From a virus, in the IMG/VR virus record IMGVR_UViG_3300025785_000071, positions 1 through 27,471 of that record: a DNA stretch of 27,471 nucleotides; one strand, written 5' to 3'. Made by a program: the position numbers and the translations under genes. The notes below the pieces were generated by a model. It searched no databases. It was not told the origin of the DNA and saw nothing but the letters and a program-made list of their open reading frames with translations. This document shows, piece after piece, positions 1 through 8,226 of the stretch (within the stretch, counting starts at the first letter, position 1; every line of letters begins with the position of its first letter).

Positions 1-58
1 TAGAAATTTCTACGATGTAATTTGACTTGTGGGGGGTCAAGACTGTAATATTCCACAA
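1..58 (+). promoter_or_regulatory. Possible promoter/operator region upstream of the terminase genes
   Basis: The leader opens with a perfect 12-base palindrome (TAGAAATTTCTA, 1-12). A -35-like TTGACT lies at 22-27 and a weak -10-like TAATAT at 46-51, spaced 18 bases apart. A short dyad, TTGAC (22-26) with GTCAA (36-40), overlaps the -35 and could be an operator. Transcription from this -10 would begin almost at the ATG at 59, giving a nearly leaderless message. The -10 is poor and the window edge cuts the upstream context, so this is a weak call. Confidence 0.22.
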
Positions 59-529
59 ATGAACAAAAAACCACCAGAGCTTCACATAATTGATGGAACA
101 AAACCAAGAACAACAACGCCAGTGGATTTGCCACAGGCAATCAAAAAACGCATCCCGCAAGCGGAGTGGCTCAACAATTATGAGGAATGGAATAAGGAAA
201 CATTCATCTCGGAGACCGCTGAGTTCCTTCACTCCGTTTACGGTATCGGAAGCGAACAAGATAAACACACTCTTGCGATGCTGGCTAATGAAATTGATAC
301 CTACATTGAATGTTGCAAAGGGATTAAAAAGGGGGGAATTGTTATACGCTTTAACAATGGTGCTAATCTTGGTAGTAATCCGTTCCTTATTGAAAGGGGT
401 AAAGCCCTCAAGAATTGCATCCAATTAATGAATGAATTAGGATTAACCCCTAGAGGCAGACTTAATTCGGGTAAACCCGAGGATAATTCCGCCGTAGCAA
501 AGTTCCTTAGAGGACCAATGGCACAATGA
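59..529 (+). CDS. terS: Terminase small subunit, P27-like
   Basis: This is the DNA-recognition subunit of the packaging motor, which should bind phage DNA and hand it to the large terminase at the portal. The protein has 156 residues from the ATG at 59. The N-terminal PPELHIIDGTKP matches the opening of P27-family small terminases (PP..L..L.G.P), and the C-terminal LGLTPRGRLNSGK matches their usual LGLTP.SR.RL ending. A GTG at 29 would add ten residues, but the family motif sits right after the ATG at 59, so I prefer 59. The stop overlaps the next ATG (ATGA, 526-529). Position directly before the large terminase supports the call. The family assignment rests on short motifs only. Confidence 0.78.
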   Translation: MNKKPPELHIIDGTKPRTTTPVDLPQAIKKRIPQAEWLNNYEEWNKETFISETAEFLHSVYGIGSEQDKHTLAMLANEIDTYIECCKGIKKGGIVIRFNNGANLGSNPFLIERGKALKNCIQLMNELGLTPRGRLNSGKPEDNSAVAKFLRGPMAQ

Positions 530-690
530 AATTAAAAAGGTCTAAAAAGGAGCAACAGGCTCAAGATGAATATCTCCGCAAGGTGTTCAAAGAAATAAAG
601 GAGCAACAGGAACTGGTTGCTGTAATACTTCCTAGAGGAACATGGGAAGAAATAGCCTATTCAATCAAATTAGCCTTAAAAGTCAAATGA
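526..690 (+). CDS. Small hypothetical protein (54 aa) between the terminase subunits
   Basis: This short ORF begins in an ATGA overlap with the small terminase stop. It ends in TGA at 688-690, which overlaps an in-frame ATG of the large terminase at 687. The product is lysine- and glutamate-rich (MKLKRSKKEQ start) with a probable amphipathic helix over residues 8-30. I recognise no family. Tight coupling at both ends argues that it is translated. It may tune large terminase expression or assist packaging, but that is speculation. If real, it favours a large terminase start at 687 rather than 642. Confidence 0.5.
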   Translation: MKLKRSKKEQQAQDEYLRKVFKEIKEQQELVAVILPRGTWEEIAYSIKLALKVK

Positions 691-2351
691 AATGGGAAGA
701 TGGCGTTACCTACGCCCACTCCGTAATTAAGGGCGATATAAATGTTTGCAGGGATGTCCGCCTAGCCTGTCAGCGTTTTATAAACCAATTGGAAAACAAG
801 GAATGGGAATGGGTATATGACAGCCGATTCCCTCAGCATGTGCTGGATTTTGCGGAGACTTTAAAACACACCAAAGGTCCTGATGCTGGAAAACCCATTA
901 TTCTTGAGCCATTCCAAATTCTCCTTATAAACGCCATATACGGCTTTAGAAGCAAAAAAGACCAAGAAAAACGCATGGTTTCCGATGTGATACTGTTTAT
1001 TCCACGGAAGGCAGGAAAATCCACATTAACGGCTGTAATAGCACTTTATGAACTCCTATGCGGAGAGGCTGGCGCAGAGGTATTTACCCTAGCAACCAAC
1101 CGAGAGCAGGCTACCATTGTGTTTGATGCCGCTAAAGGCTTCATAGAAAATATGCCATCCGCCCTCACCTCGTTGTTTATTGTTAATAAATATGAAATAA
1201 AAAAGGTAGGCGATACCCAATCCATGTTTAAAGCCTTATCTAGGGATACCAAAAAGACTGGAGACGGAAAGAATCCTTCTTGCGTAATTATTGATGAAGC
1301 CGCTCAAATTCTAGACAGAAACTCCATCGAGGTTCTTCATTCAGGTATGGTGGCACGGAAAAATCCTTTGCGAATCTATATTACAACTGCCAGCTTTACT
1401 AAAGAAACCAAGTTTTATGAAGATTACTCCTTATTTCAGTCCATGCTTTACGGAGAGGCTGAGGATAATCCTAAGTGGTTTGGCTTGCTATACGGACTTG
1501 ATCCACAGGATGAATGGAAAGACCCTATAATTTGGGCTAAGGCTAATCCAATGCACGGTATAAGCGTGTTCTCCGAGGCGATAGCTCAAAGAGCCGAGGA
1601 GGCAAAGAATAAACCAGCCGCACTTAATGAGTTCCTATGTAAGACACTTAATATATTTGTAAGTGCTAACTCCGCTTGGATAGATCGCAAATACTGGGAT
1701 GATAGTAAATTTATTGTAGCAGATGAAAGAACCCCCGAAGCCGTATTTATAGGATTTGACTTAGCCGCTACCCGAGATTTAAATGCGGTATGCACCTTAA
1801 AACGATATGGAGAGCTAGACTATGAAGCAGAATTTCAATTCTTCCTACCTGAAGCTGGTTTGGAGCTTATCCCCAAACACTACGCAGATATATTCCGCAT
1901 GGCAGTTAATACTGGAATCCTAAAACTTACCGAAGGTAATGTAATGGATGATCGGGAGATCAGCGACTTCATTAAACACCAATGCGAAAAGTATGATGTA
2001 AAAGAGGTTGGATATGATGCTTATAATGCCGCTTCCCTTGTGGCTAGATTGCATGATGTTGGAATTCCTGTAAAAAAGGTTGGTCAAGGTATGGCTGTGC
2101 TTAATAATCCTTCCAAATATGTAGAGAAATTGATCCTAAATCACCAAATACGCCATAATGGTAACCCATTCCTCGGCTGGCAATTAGGTAACTGTGAAGT
2201 GTATGAGGATGTAAACGGCAATATTAAAATCAGGAAAAACGAAGCAGACAAGGCGGCAAAGGTTGATGGTATTATTGCTATGATTATTGCGGCGCATTGT
2301 AGCTTGGATAATCCTTATGTATCAAATAGTTTTGGTTTGAGGATTTTCTGA
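642..2351 (+). CDS. terL: Terminase large subunit (ATPase/nuclease)
   Basis: This is the packaging motor that pumps DNA into the prohead and cuts it. The protein has 569 residues. The N-terminal ATPase shows a Walker A variant PRKAGKS at about 121-127, a Walker B VIIDEA at about 215-220, and a YITTA coupling motif near 246-250. The C-terminal RNase H-like nuclease shows acidic residues in GFDLAATRDL (D373), in GYDAYNA (D459) and in KVDGIIA (D542). The architecture and PRK.GKS motif are typical of HK97-like large terminases. The start at 642 has AGAGGA close upstream. An alternative ATG at 687 forms an ATGA overlap with the preceding small ORF and removes 15 residues that carry no motif. Confidence 0.96.
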   Translation: MGRNSLFNQISLKSQMKWEDGVTYAHSVIKGDINVCRDVRLACQRFINQLENKEWEWVYDSRFPQHVLDFAETLKHTKGPDAGKPIILEPFQILLINAIYGFRSKKDQEKRMVSDVILFIPRKAGKSTLTAVIALYELLCGEAGAEVFTLATNREQATIVFDAAKGFIENMPSALTSLFIVNKYEIKKVGDTQSMFKALSRDTKKTGDGKNPSCVIIDEAAQILDRNSIEVLHSGMVARKNPLRIYITTASFTKETKFYEDYSLFQSMLYGEAEDNPKWFGLLYGLDPQDEWKDPIIWAKANPMHGISVFSEAIAQRAEEAKNKPAALNEFLCKTLNIFVSANSAWIDRKYWDDSKFIVADERTPEAVFIGFDLAATRDLNAVCTLKRYGELDYEAEFQFFLPEAGLELIPKHYADIFRMAVNTGILKLTEGNVMDDREISDFIKHQCEKYDVKEVGYDAYNAASLVARLHDVGIPVKKVGQGMAVLNNPSKYVEKLILNHQIRHNGNPFLGWQLGNCEVYEDVNGNIKIRKNEADKAAKVDGIIAMIIAAHCSLDNPYVSNSFGLRIF

Positions 2352-2380
2352 TATAAAATGGCGGGAAAACGAGGAAAAAA

Positions 2381-3826
2381 ATGGGAATCCTAGACATTTT
2401 CAGCAGGAAAAATAAGGTTGTCAAAGAGAACAATACGCTTTTTGGACAAACCCAATTAGGTAACCAAATTGTCCGTCAAGCTCAAGACGGCAAAGGTGGA
2501 GCTAATTTCCAACTCCTTTATGTAACCACAAGCTCAACGACCAACGCTGGTCGTATTGTGGATATGTCGGTGCTTACCCGAAACAGCACCATTATGTCTT
2601 GCGTAGGCGTTATTGCTAGAGCCCTTTCTCAATGTTCAATTTATATTGCATACAGAGAAGATATTGGCACTTTTGTAGATGCCCTTCAATCAGATAAAGC
2701 TGGTAGCCGTGATAAAGCCAAAGCAAAGCAAGTATTAACTCTCCTGCAAGAGCCTAACAACTTCCAGTCCCAGTATGAGTTTTGGTATCAATGGGTAATG
2801 TGGTATCTCCTATCGGGTGAAGTATTTACCTTGTTATATCGTAAAGACCAAAAAGACCCAAATCAAACCCCAATAGAGTTATATAACCTAGATTCGACTT
2901 TAATTACAACTCAGTTAAATCCTGCCCGTTATCCTACTTATCGCCTATCTACACCTTCTTATGGCTTTAATCGTGATGAGCCACTAGATGCGCACCAAGT
3001 AATTCATATTTCAGAAGCCGCTTGGCAGGGCTCCGCAGGTTTCAATAAAGGTATTTTGGCAACAGAATTAGTGGCTTTAGATCAGGATATTGACCTATAT
3101 GCTAACTATGTAATGCAAAACGGAGCAAAACCTAGCGGTATGTTTGTTACCGATCAAGTTATTCCTGACGCCAAATACAAAGAAATTGCCGCACGGCTGA
3201 AAGAGGCTTGGTCTTCCATGACAGGTTCAAAGCCCACAGATTTGAGTAAGCCTGGGCAATCCATTATGTTAGATAACGGCATGAAATATGAGCCGTTGAA
3301 AATGCTAACTCTCCAAGATGCCGATTGCGCCCGCTTGAAAGAGCAAACTACCAAGCGTATATGTGCCTTATTTGGCGTGCCACCGCAAATGCTTGGCTTG
3401 GATGTAGGTAAATTTAATAATACTCAGACTTTATTGGATGAGTTTTATAAAACCACCATGTATCCAATGATTATTGCTATTGAGCAAAAGTTTAAAATGG
3501 GATTATTAAAAGGCTATCCAAACCTTTGTATTCGTTTTGATACTAAAGACTTCCTAAAAGGAGCCGCTTTAGATCAAATGAATTTTGTAAACGCTGGTGT
3601 GGCTGGTGGAATTATGACCCCAAATGAAGCCCGTGAATATATGAATATGCCTAAAATGGATGGAGCTGATGAGCTTTTATCTGTAAATGCTCAAGCTATT
3701 TCCTCTGATAATGTGCCAGTAGGACAAAAAACTGCTAAAGTTCAAGCATTACCCGGAAGTTCCCCACAGGATACGGGTGGCGGAGGCGGTAATCAGAAAA
3801 GTAAAATGAACATTGGGAAGAAATAA
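2381..3826 (+). CDS. Portal protein, HK97 family
   Basis: This is the dodecameric portal ring at the unique capsid vertex through which DNA enters and leaves. The protein has 481 residues. Features typical of the family are a conserved early helix (MSCVGVIARALS, about 70-81), LLQEPN at about 121-126 followed by an aromatic-rich YEFWYQWVMWYLL stretch, and FGVPPQMLG at about 330-338. The tail of the protein is low-complexity with a glycine run, as is common in portals. A GAGGA Shine-Dalgarno precedes the ATG. The stop overlaps the next ATG (TAATG, 3824-3828). Its place between terminase and protease is the standard HK97 order. Confidence 0.95.
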   Translation: MGILDIFSRKNKVVKENNTLFGQTQLGNQIVRQAQDGKGGANFQLLYVTTSSTTNAGRIVDMSVLTRNSTIMSCVGVIARALSQCSIYIAYREDIGTFVDALQSDKAGSRDKAKAKQVLTLLQEPNNFQSQYEFWYQWVMWYLLSGEVFTLLYRKDQKDPNQTPIELYNLDSTLITTQLNPARYPTYRLSTPSYGFNRDEPLDAHQVIHISEAAWQGSAGFNKGILATELVALDQDIDLYANYVMQNGAKPSGMFVTDQVIPDAKYKEIAARLKEAWSSMTGSKPTDLSKPGQSIMLDNGMKYEPLKMLTLQDADCARLKEQTTKRICALFGVPPQMLGLDVGKFNNTQTLLDEFYKTTMYPMIIAIEQKFKMGLLKGYPNLCIRFDTKDFLKGAALDQMNFVNAGVAGGIMTPNEAREYMNMPKMDGADELLSVNAQAISSDNVPVGQKTAKVQALPGSSPQDTGGGGGNQKSKMNIGKK

Positions 3827-4044
3827 TGGACACAATTAACAAAATAATTGGCGTTTTAGGTTATCAGTTAGTAAAAAATAATGTTAAACTGCCAACAAAG
3901 ACAAAATCCCGTAATACAATAACTGACAATAATCAATCTATCAGAAATGGGATTATCAATGAATCAGAACCTGAATTTCCTGTGCGAAGCAAAGCTAAGC
4001 CTAAACCAATCCTCAAAAAACGGAGCACCAAGCGGGAAAATTGA
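3826..4044 (+). CDS. Small basic overlapping ORF (72 aa), function unknown
   Basis: The ORF starts inside the portal stop codon (TAATG), an arrangement used for translational reinitiation. It overlaps the first 98 bases of the protease gene in a different frame. The second half is rich in lysine and arginine (KAKPKPILKKRSTKRE), and I recognise no domain. The protease ATG at 3947 has no good Shine-Dalgarno, so translation through this ORF may deliver ribosomes to it. It could be a genuine small head protein or only a translational leader. The basic composition partly mirrors the protease frame, which tempers confidence. Confidence 0.45.
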   Translation: MDTINKIIGVLGYQLVKNNVKLPTKTKSRNTITDNNQSIRNGIINESEPEFPVRSKAKPKPILKKRSTKREN

Positions 4045-4753
4045 AGCCCGTGTTACCTCTTGGGGTGCTAGAGAAGGCGCAGACGGGAGAAAATTCAATT
4101 ATCAGCCCGAAGGATTTATGGAATGGGCAAATTCCTTTACCGAAGCTGGTAAACCTTTGCCAATGTTCCTAAACCATAACGATATGGGTATGCCTATTGG
4201 TCAATGGAATGAATTTACTTTTGACAAAACAGGTTTAGTTGCTAGTGGTGAATTATTTATGAATACCACCGCAGGCTCAGATATTTACGAAGTTTTAAAA
4301 TCATCACCTAACTTGTTTGGTGGTGTATCAGTAGGCGCATACGCAGAAGAAGCCCGTTTTGTTAATGAAGCTGGCGATGAAGTGGATGATGACGATACAG
4401 ATGAAGCCTATTTCCAAATTACTAAAGGTGGCTTGCGTGAAGTATCTGTTGTAATGTTCCCAAACAATCCAGCCGCCGAAATTCAGAAATTAGAGTGTTT
4501 TGATGCCGAAGGGCATTTGAATCCTCGCATAGTTGAGGAAGCCTTGCGTGAGGCAGGTCTTTCCAAGAAGGGTGCGACCACCGCATCTTCCGTCTTTAAA
4601 AAGATTCTTGAATTGCGTGATGCAAACAAGGAAATTGTTAAAGAAACCCCACAACCAAGTGAATTGGAAGCGGTGGTAAATGAAGCTGATACTATTCTCA
4701 AAGCGTTAGAGCATAGAGAATTGGTAAAAGCATTAACTAAACGCATCAAATAA
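3947..4753 (+). CDS. HK97-type prohead maturation protease (peptidase U35/S78-like)
   Basis: This protease digests the scaffold domain of the capsid protein inside the prohead. The protein has 268 residues. The catalytic pattern is visible: His77 in MFLNHND, Ser128 in FGGVSVGAY, and an acidic residue in GLREVSVVMFPNNPA (Glu165), which is the usual LxEVSxVxxPA block. Residues up to about 180 are the protease. The remaining roughly 90 residues form a helix-rich charged tail, which may be a targeting or scaffold segment. The start is uncertain: ATG 3947 or 3959, neither with a clear ribosome site. The gene overlaps a 72-residue ORF and lies directly before the capsid gene, its presumed substrate. 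Confidence 0.92.
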   Translation: MGLSMNQNLNFLCEAKLSLNQSSKNGAPSGKIEARVTSWGAREGADGRKFNYQPEGFMEWANSFTEAGKPLPMFLNHNDMGMPIGQWNEFTFDKTGLVASGELFMNTTAGSDIYEVLKSSPNLFGGVSVGAYAEEARFVNEAGDEVDDDDTDEAYFQITKGGLREVSVVMFPNNPAAEIQKLECFDAEGHLNPRIVEEALREAGLSKKGATTASSVFKKILELRDANKEIVKETPQPSELEAVVNEADTILKALEHRELVKALTKRIK

Positions 4754-4762
4754 GGAAAAATC

Positions 4763-6118
4763 ATGATTGAACAGATCAACGAAAAACTTGATGCAATCGA
4801 AACACAAACGGTTGCTAAAGTAGAAGAAGTTAAGGCTGAGGCAGTTGCCGCAGTTGAAGCCGCTAAGACAGAAATGACTGAAAAGTTTGTTGCCTTAGAA
4901 GCAAAAGTATCCGCTATTCAAGCTCCTGAAATTGCTCGCAGTCCTGCTAAAACAATCAAGCAAGATGTAAACCGCAAGGTTAAAGAGCAGTTGGCAAAGA
5001 TGGTTAAAAAAGGTTCAATGAACAAAGAATTTGAAATGTTTGCTGATGAATCTGAATATTCTGCCTATTTGAAGGAAGATGGTTCACAAATTGGTAATCC
5101 TGCTGGTTACGGCGGTGGTTACAATGTGGGTGGTCGTACCGCTTATGATCCTGTATTCCACAAGTTGCGTTTAATGAACCCATTGCGTGGTGTTAGCCGT
5201 AATGTAACCACAGATGGTTCTGTATACCAATTCCGTGCCAAAACAGGTAATGCTGGTGCTCAATGGGGTTATGCAATCCAAAACAACGGTGCACCAACAA
5301 CTGAAAACACCAATATTTGGCAAGTTGTAATGCAAGATTTGAATGTCCAGTTCCCAATTCGTACCGCCGCTTTAGACGATATTGATGGTTTGGAGTCCAA
5401 TGTAGTTGATGATATGTTGCTCGAATTTAGCCAGCAAGAAGGTTTGGCTATGATTCAGAACAACGATCAAGGCTCTACTTCCCTGCCATACGGCGGTTCT
5501 AATGGTATCCGTGGCTTGAACCAATACGGCGGAGCTAATGCTTCCTACACAGGTGGCACAATCTCTACTGCCGCTTTCGGTTCTTCAGGCACAGCATCAA
5601 CAAACGGCTTGCATAGCATTGCTACCTACGACCAAATCACCACCAATGGTGATACCGCAGGTGCAAACAATGTAACCTTTGATGACATCATTAACTTCCT
5701 ACATTTCTTGCCACAGGAATACTGGACACCAACAGCAAAAATCGTTGTGTCTCCTTTCTTCTTGGCACAGATTCGTGGCTTGAAGGATACAAACGGCACG
5801 CCAATTTTTGATCGTATGACACCATTGATTACCGAAGGTATCGTAGGTCAAATTGCTGGCTTTGATGTAGTAGTCAATAAGTATCTTGACCAACCATATC
5901 AAACAACTGGCAACACAGCTACCAGCTTGTATCCAATGTATTTTGGTGATTTCCCACGATTCCACACAATCGTTGATCGCTTGAATATGGTTCTCCGTCG
6001 CTATGACCAAACATTACCCGGCTTCATCACCTTTTTCGGTGAAAAGCGTTTGGCAACCAGCGTTGTTGATCCATTCTCAGCAATCCGTTACCGTTCTACT
6101 GCAACAGCAGGCGTTTAA
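4763..6118 (+). CDS. Major capsid protein, HK97 fold, with N-terminal delta domain
   Basis: This is the main shell protein. The protein has 451 residues. Residues 1-55 are an alanine/glutamate/lysine-rich coiled coil typical of the delta (scaffold) domain removed by the prohead protease. A linker reaches to about residue 115, and the HK97-fold core begins at NVGGRTAYDP (121 onward). Conserved core features include PIRTAALDDI, LLEFSQQEGLAMIQNND and a C-terminal TLPGFITFFGEKR. An AAGGA Shine-Dalgarno precedes the ATG, and a double stop (TAATAA) ends it. A paralogue without the delta domain follows at 6171. Cleavage is predicted near residues 95-115, by analogy only. Confidence 0.94.
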   Translation: MIEQINEKLDAIETQTVAKVEEVKAEAVAAVEAAKTEMTEKFVALEAKVSAIQAPEIARSPAKTIKQDVNRKVKEQLAKMVKKGSMNKEFEMFADESEYSAYLKEDGSQIGNPAGYGGGYNVGGRTAYDPVFHKLRLMNPLRGVSRNVTTDGSVYQFRAKTGNAGAQWGYAIQNNGAPTTENTNIWQVVMQDLNVQFPIRTAALDDIDGLESNVVDDMLLEFSQQEGLAMIQNNDQGSTSLPYGGSNGIRGLNQYGGANASYTGGTISTAAFGSSGTASTNGLHSIATYDQITTNGDTAGANNVTFDDIINFLHFLPQEYWTPTAKIVVSPFFLAQIRGLKDTNGTPIFDRMTPLITEGIVGQIAGFDVVVNKYLDQPYQTTGNTATSLYPMYFGDFPRFHTIVDRLNMVLRRYDQTLPGFITFFGEKRLATSVVDPFSAIRYRSTATAGV

Positions 6119-6122
6119 TAAG

Positions 6123-6149
6123 GCAGGGGGGAGCAATCCCCCCGCTTTT
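6123..6149 (+). terminator. Strong hairpin between the two capsid genes, terminator-like
   Basis: A GGGGGGA (6126-6132) and TCCCCCC (6137-6143) stem closes on a GCAA tetraloop, which belongs to the stable GNRA class. It is extended by an outer GC/GC pair with a bulged A, then followed by TTTT (6146-6149). This is an intrinsic terminator layout, though the U-tract is short. Because head genes continue downstream without a clear new promoter, it more likely acts as a partial terminator or an RNA-stability element. That would make the first capsid message more abundant than the second. Confidence 0.7.
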
Positions 6150-6170
6150 ACTATTTAATTTGGAATAAAA

Positions 6171-7211
6171 ATGGCTAATCTAATTCTTGAAGCAGTCCAA
6201 ACCGCCCTTAAAGAGGGACAGGCAACAGTAAACTTAAAAGAGGCATCACAACTTACTGGATCGGGTTCAGGAGTTGGTGGTCGCACAATTTATGACGATG
6301 CTTTTGCAAGTTTGCGTCAAAACAACCCAATTCGTAATGCTGGTGCAAGAGTTATCACCACCATTGGCTCAGATGAAGCCTTTGTAGTTAAAACAGGTGA
6401 TGTCACCAACATTCAAAACGGCTCTTATAACCCATGGGGATATCCAATTAACAGTAATAATTCTGTTAATGGTATTGCTACTTCCTATTGGCAGTTACCA
6501 GTCCGTGCAATTAATGCGGTAGTTCCAATTCGTACCGCTGTTATGGATGATATTAATAACATCAACGAAGCTATTGTTGGCGACATTATGTTGGAATTTG
6601 CACAACAAGAAGCCCTTTCCATGATGTTTAACAACGACCAAGCTGGTTCTACCACAGTTCAAACTGGTGCTACCTTAGGCTTGCGTGGTTTAAATTCTTA
6701 TACAGGCTCGACTTCTGCCGCCGCTTTTGGTTCCAATGGTCCTGCGATGACCAATGGCTTGCATACTGTGCTAGAAGTTACCCAAACAAGTCCTTCCGCC
6801 ATTTCTTATAACGATATTGGCAACCTAGCTTCTGCTTTACCTCCACAATACTGGACTGATCCTAGCACCGCTTGGATGATGCACCCTTCCACAATCAAAC
6901 AAATCCGTGAATTGACTGGATCAGGTTCAGGCTTGCCAGTATTCCTAGAGGTTGGTGATATGGATGGCGGTGCGGTAACTCGCATTTTTGGATTCCCAGT
7001 TATTGCCAACCCTTACATGGATGTGGCTGGATCAGGAAAGCACCCAGTTTACCTTTGCGCATGGGATCGTTTTGTTACCATCGCTGACAATGAATTAATG
7101 AATATTTCCGTGTTTGAACAAACATTACCCGGATTTATGACATTATTCTGTGAAAAACGGGTTGTCTCCACCATTCGGGATGTGTTTGCAGGCGTTAGAT
7201 TGGTAGGCTAA
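6171..7211 (+). CDS. Second HK97-fold capsid protein (paralogue lacking delta domain)
   Basis: The protein has 346 residues and is clearly homologous to the capsid protein at 4763. Both share VGGRT.YD near the core start, PIRTA..DDI, the LEF.QQE.L.M..NNDQ block, GLRGLN, TNGLH, and a C-terminal QTLPGF.T.F.EKR. By hand, 25 of 52 residues match in the central block. The core starts about 87 residues earlier than in its neighbour, so the coiled-coil delta domain is missing. It may be a minor shell protein, for example at special positions or as decoration, or a second shell subunit needing the first for assembly. The hairpin upstream suggests lower expression. Structural function is inferred. Confidence 0.88.
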   Translation: MANLILEAVQTALKEGQATVNLKEASQLTGSGSGVGGRTIYDDAFASLRQNNPIRNAGARVITTIGSDEAFVVKTGDVTNIQNGSYNPWGYPINSNNSVNGIATSYWQLPVRAINAVVPIRTAVMDDINNINEAIVGDIMLEFAQQEALSMMFNNDQAGSTTVQTGATLGLRGLNSYTGSTSAAAFGSNGPAMTNGLHTVLEVTQTSPSAISYNDIGNLASALPPQYWTDPSTAWMMHPSTIKQIRELTGSGSGLPVFLEVGDMDGGAVTRIFGFPVIANPYMDVAGSGKHPVYLCAWDRFVTIADNELMNISVFEQTLPGFMTLFCEKRVVSTIRDVFAGVRLVG

Positions 7212-7212
7212 T

Positions 7213-7881
7213 ATGCCATTAGATAGTCTTACAAATGGTCCTTTTTTAGGGACTACTCGTAATCCTTATAGTTATGACAAGATTGAGCAGGTAAGCCGTG
7301 ATATGCAAACGGCTTGGCTATCTCTTGATGAGATAACTCAGCAATTAAACTTGTTTGAGGATCAAAGCCAAGATTCATATCTGCAAGGACTTGAATTGGC
7401 GACCCGTATGGCGATTGAGGACTATCTTGGTATGTCCATATTCCCAACCACATACAAGGTCTATTACGGCACTTTTAACGGCATGACAGGCACACAAATG
7501 AGCCTTGATTTGCCCGAAGTGAGCCAAGATTTTCAAGGTCAAAAAGGTGTGGTAATTAATGAGGTGGCTTATTACTCAGGAGCCACTCCCCCTGTTTATA
7601 CAGTTATTGCACCTGCAAATTATTATTATGATCCTACGGGTAACAAGGTAATCGTATCGGGTATCCCTGATTCCGCCAGTCAGATTATGACCAGCCCTAT
7701 TGTTTGCACATATACCTGTAACGCTAATCCTATTGCTCAATATCCAGTAATTAAACAAGCTGGTCTCCTTTTATTAACCCACTTGTATAACAACCGCTCC
7801 AATTCGTTTAACGGCAAATTGGCTAATATTCCATACGGGGTGGATCAACTTTTACGCCCATACAAACCATTGGTGATGTAA
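7213..7881 (+). CDS. Head-tail connector, gp6-like (adaptor)
   Basis: This is probably the adaptor ring that docks under the portal after packaging. The protein has 222 residues. The N-terminal part contains a helical LSLDEITQQLNL...YLQGLELATRMAIEDYLGMSI pattern typical of gp6/gp8-like connectors (helix followed by A...IE.Y.G). The middle is beta-rich, and the C-terminus is again helical (KQAGLLLLTHLYNNR). It begins two bases after the second capsid stop and is followed immediately by the next connector, the usual HK97 order. Family identification is from pattern and position. Confidence 0.82.
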   Translation: MPLDSLTNGPFLGTTRNPYSYDKIEQVSRDMQTAWLSLDEITQQLNLFEDQSQDSYLQGLELATRMAIEDYLGMSIFPTTYKVYYGTFNGMTGTQMSLDLPEVSQDFQGQKGVVINEVAYYSGATPPVYTVIAPANYYYDPTGNKVIVSGIPDSASQIMTSPIVCTYTCNANPIAQYPVIKQAGLLLLTHLYNNRSNSFNGKLANIPYGVDQLLRPYKPLVM

Positions 7882-8226
7882 ATGGCTATTGCACGGTATG
7901 AGCAGGTTGATGTTAATAATGTAACCAATTCTGTTGATGATTTAGGTCAATACACCACCACTTTGTCCAAATGGTTTACCACACGGGCAAGGGTGCAGGA
8001 TGTCCATAATGGGCTACAAATCAACAAGGACACCCGTGTATATACCGATTTAGTCAAATTAACCATGAATTACACGCCGTGGACAAGACAAATGGTTGAT
8101 AATCAGCAGTTATATAGTATTACATACCGAGCTAAAGATTGGCGTATTACAGATTGCTTTGAAAGCAACGATAAAATGAATATTACATTCCTTTGCTATC
8201 GTAATGATCCTGTGGTGCCAGTATGA
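7882..8226 (+). CDS. Head-tail joining (stopper) protein
   Basis: This is a small beta-barrel protein of 114 residues, probably the stopper beneath the adaptor ring. Features consistent with the phage head-tail joining family are an early beta strand (RYEQVDVNNV), a W-containing RARV strand, TDLVKLTMNYTPW, and the ITYRAKDWRI strand that matches the usual Y.V.Y....W.I.......... pattern. It starts directly at the stop of the adaptor gene. Its own stop overlaps the next start (ATGA, 8223-8226). The call depends mostly on gene order and length. Confidence 0.72.
   Translation: MAIARYEQVDVNNVTNSVDDLGQYTTTLSKWFTTRARVQDVHNGLQINKDTRVYTDLVKLTMNYTPWTRQMVDNQQLYSITYRAKDWRITDCFESNDKMNITFLCYRNDPVVPV

Noticed and set aside
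5-20. AATTTCTACGATGTA resembles the stem of a Cas12a-type direct repeat
   Set aside because: Only one short copy is present, the 3' stem arm is incomplete (GTAAT rather than GTAGA), no array or spacers follow, and no cas gene is visible.
90-428. 112-residue ORF in a second frame of the small terminase
   Set aside because: It overlaps a motif-bearing gene fully, has low-complexity charged composition, and lacks a ribosome site.
5699-6010. 103-residue antisense ORF in the capsid gene
   Set aside because: It is a mirror of the strongly conserved capsid frame; no start signal or recognisable protein pattern.
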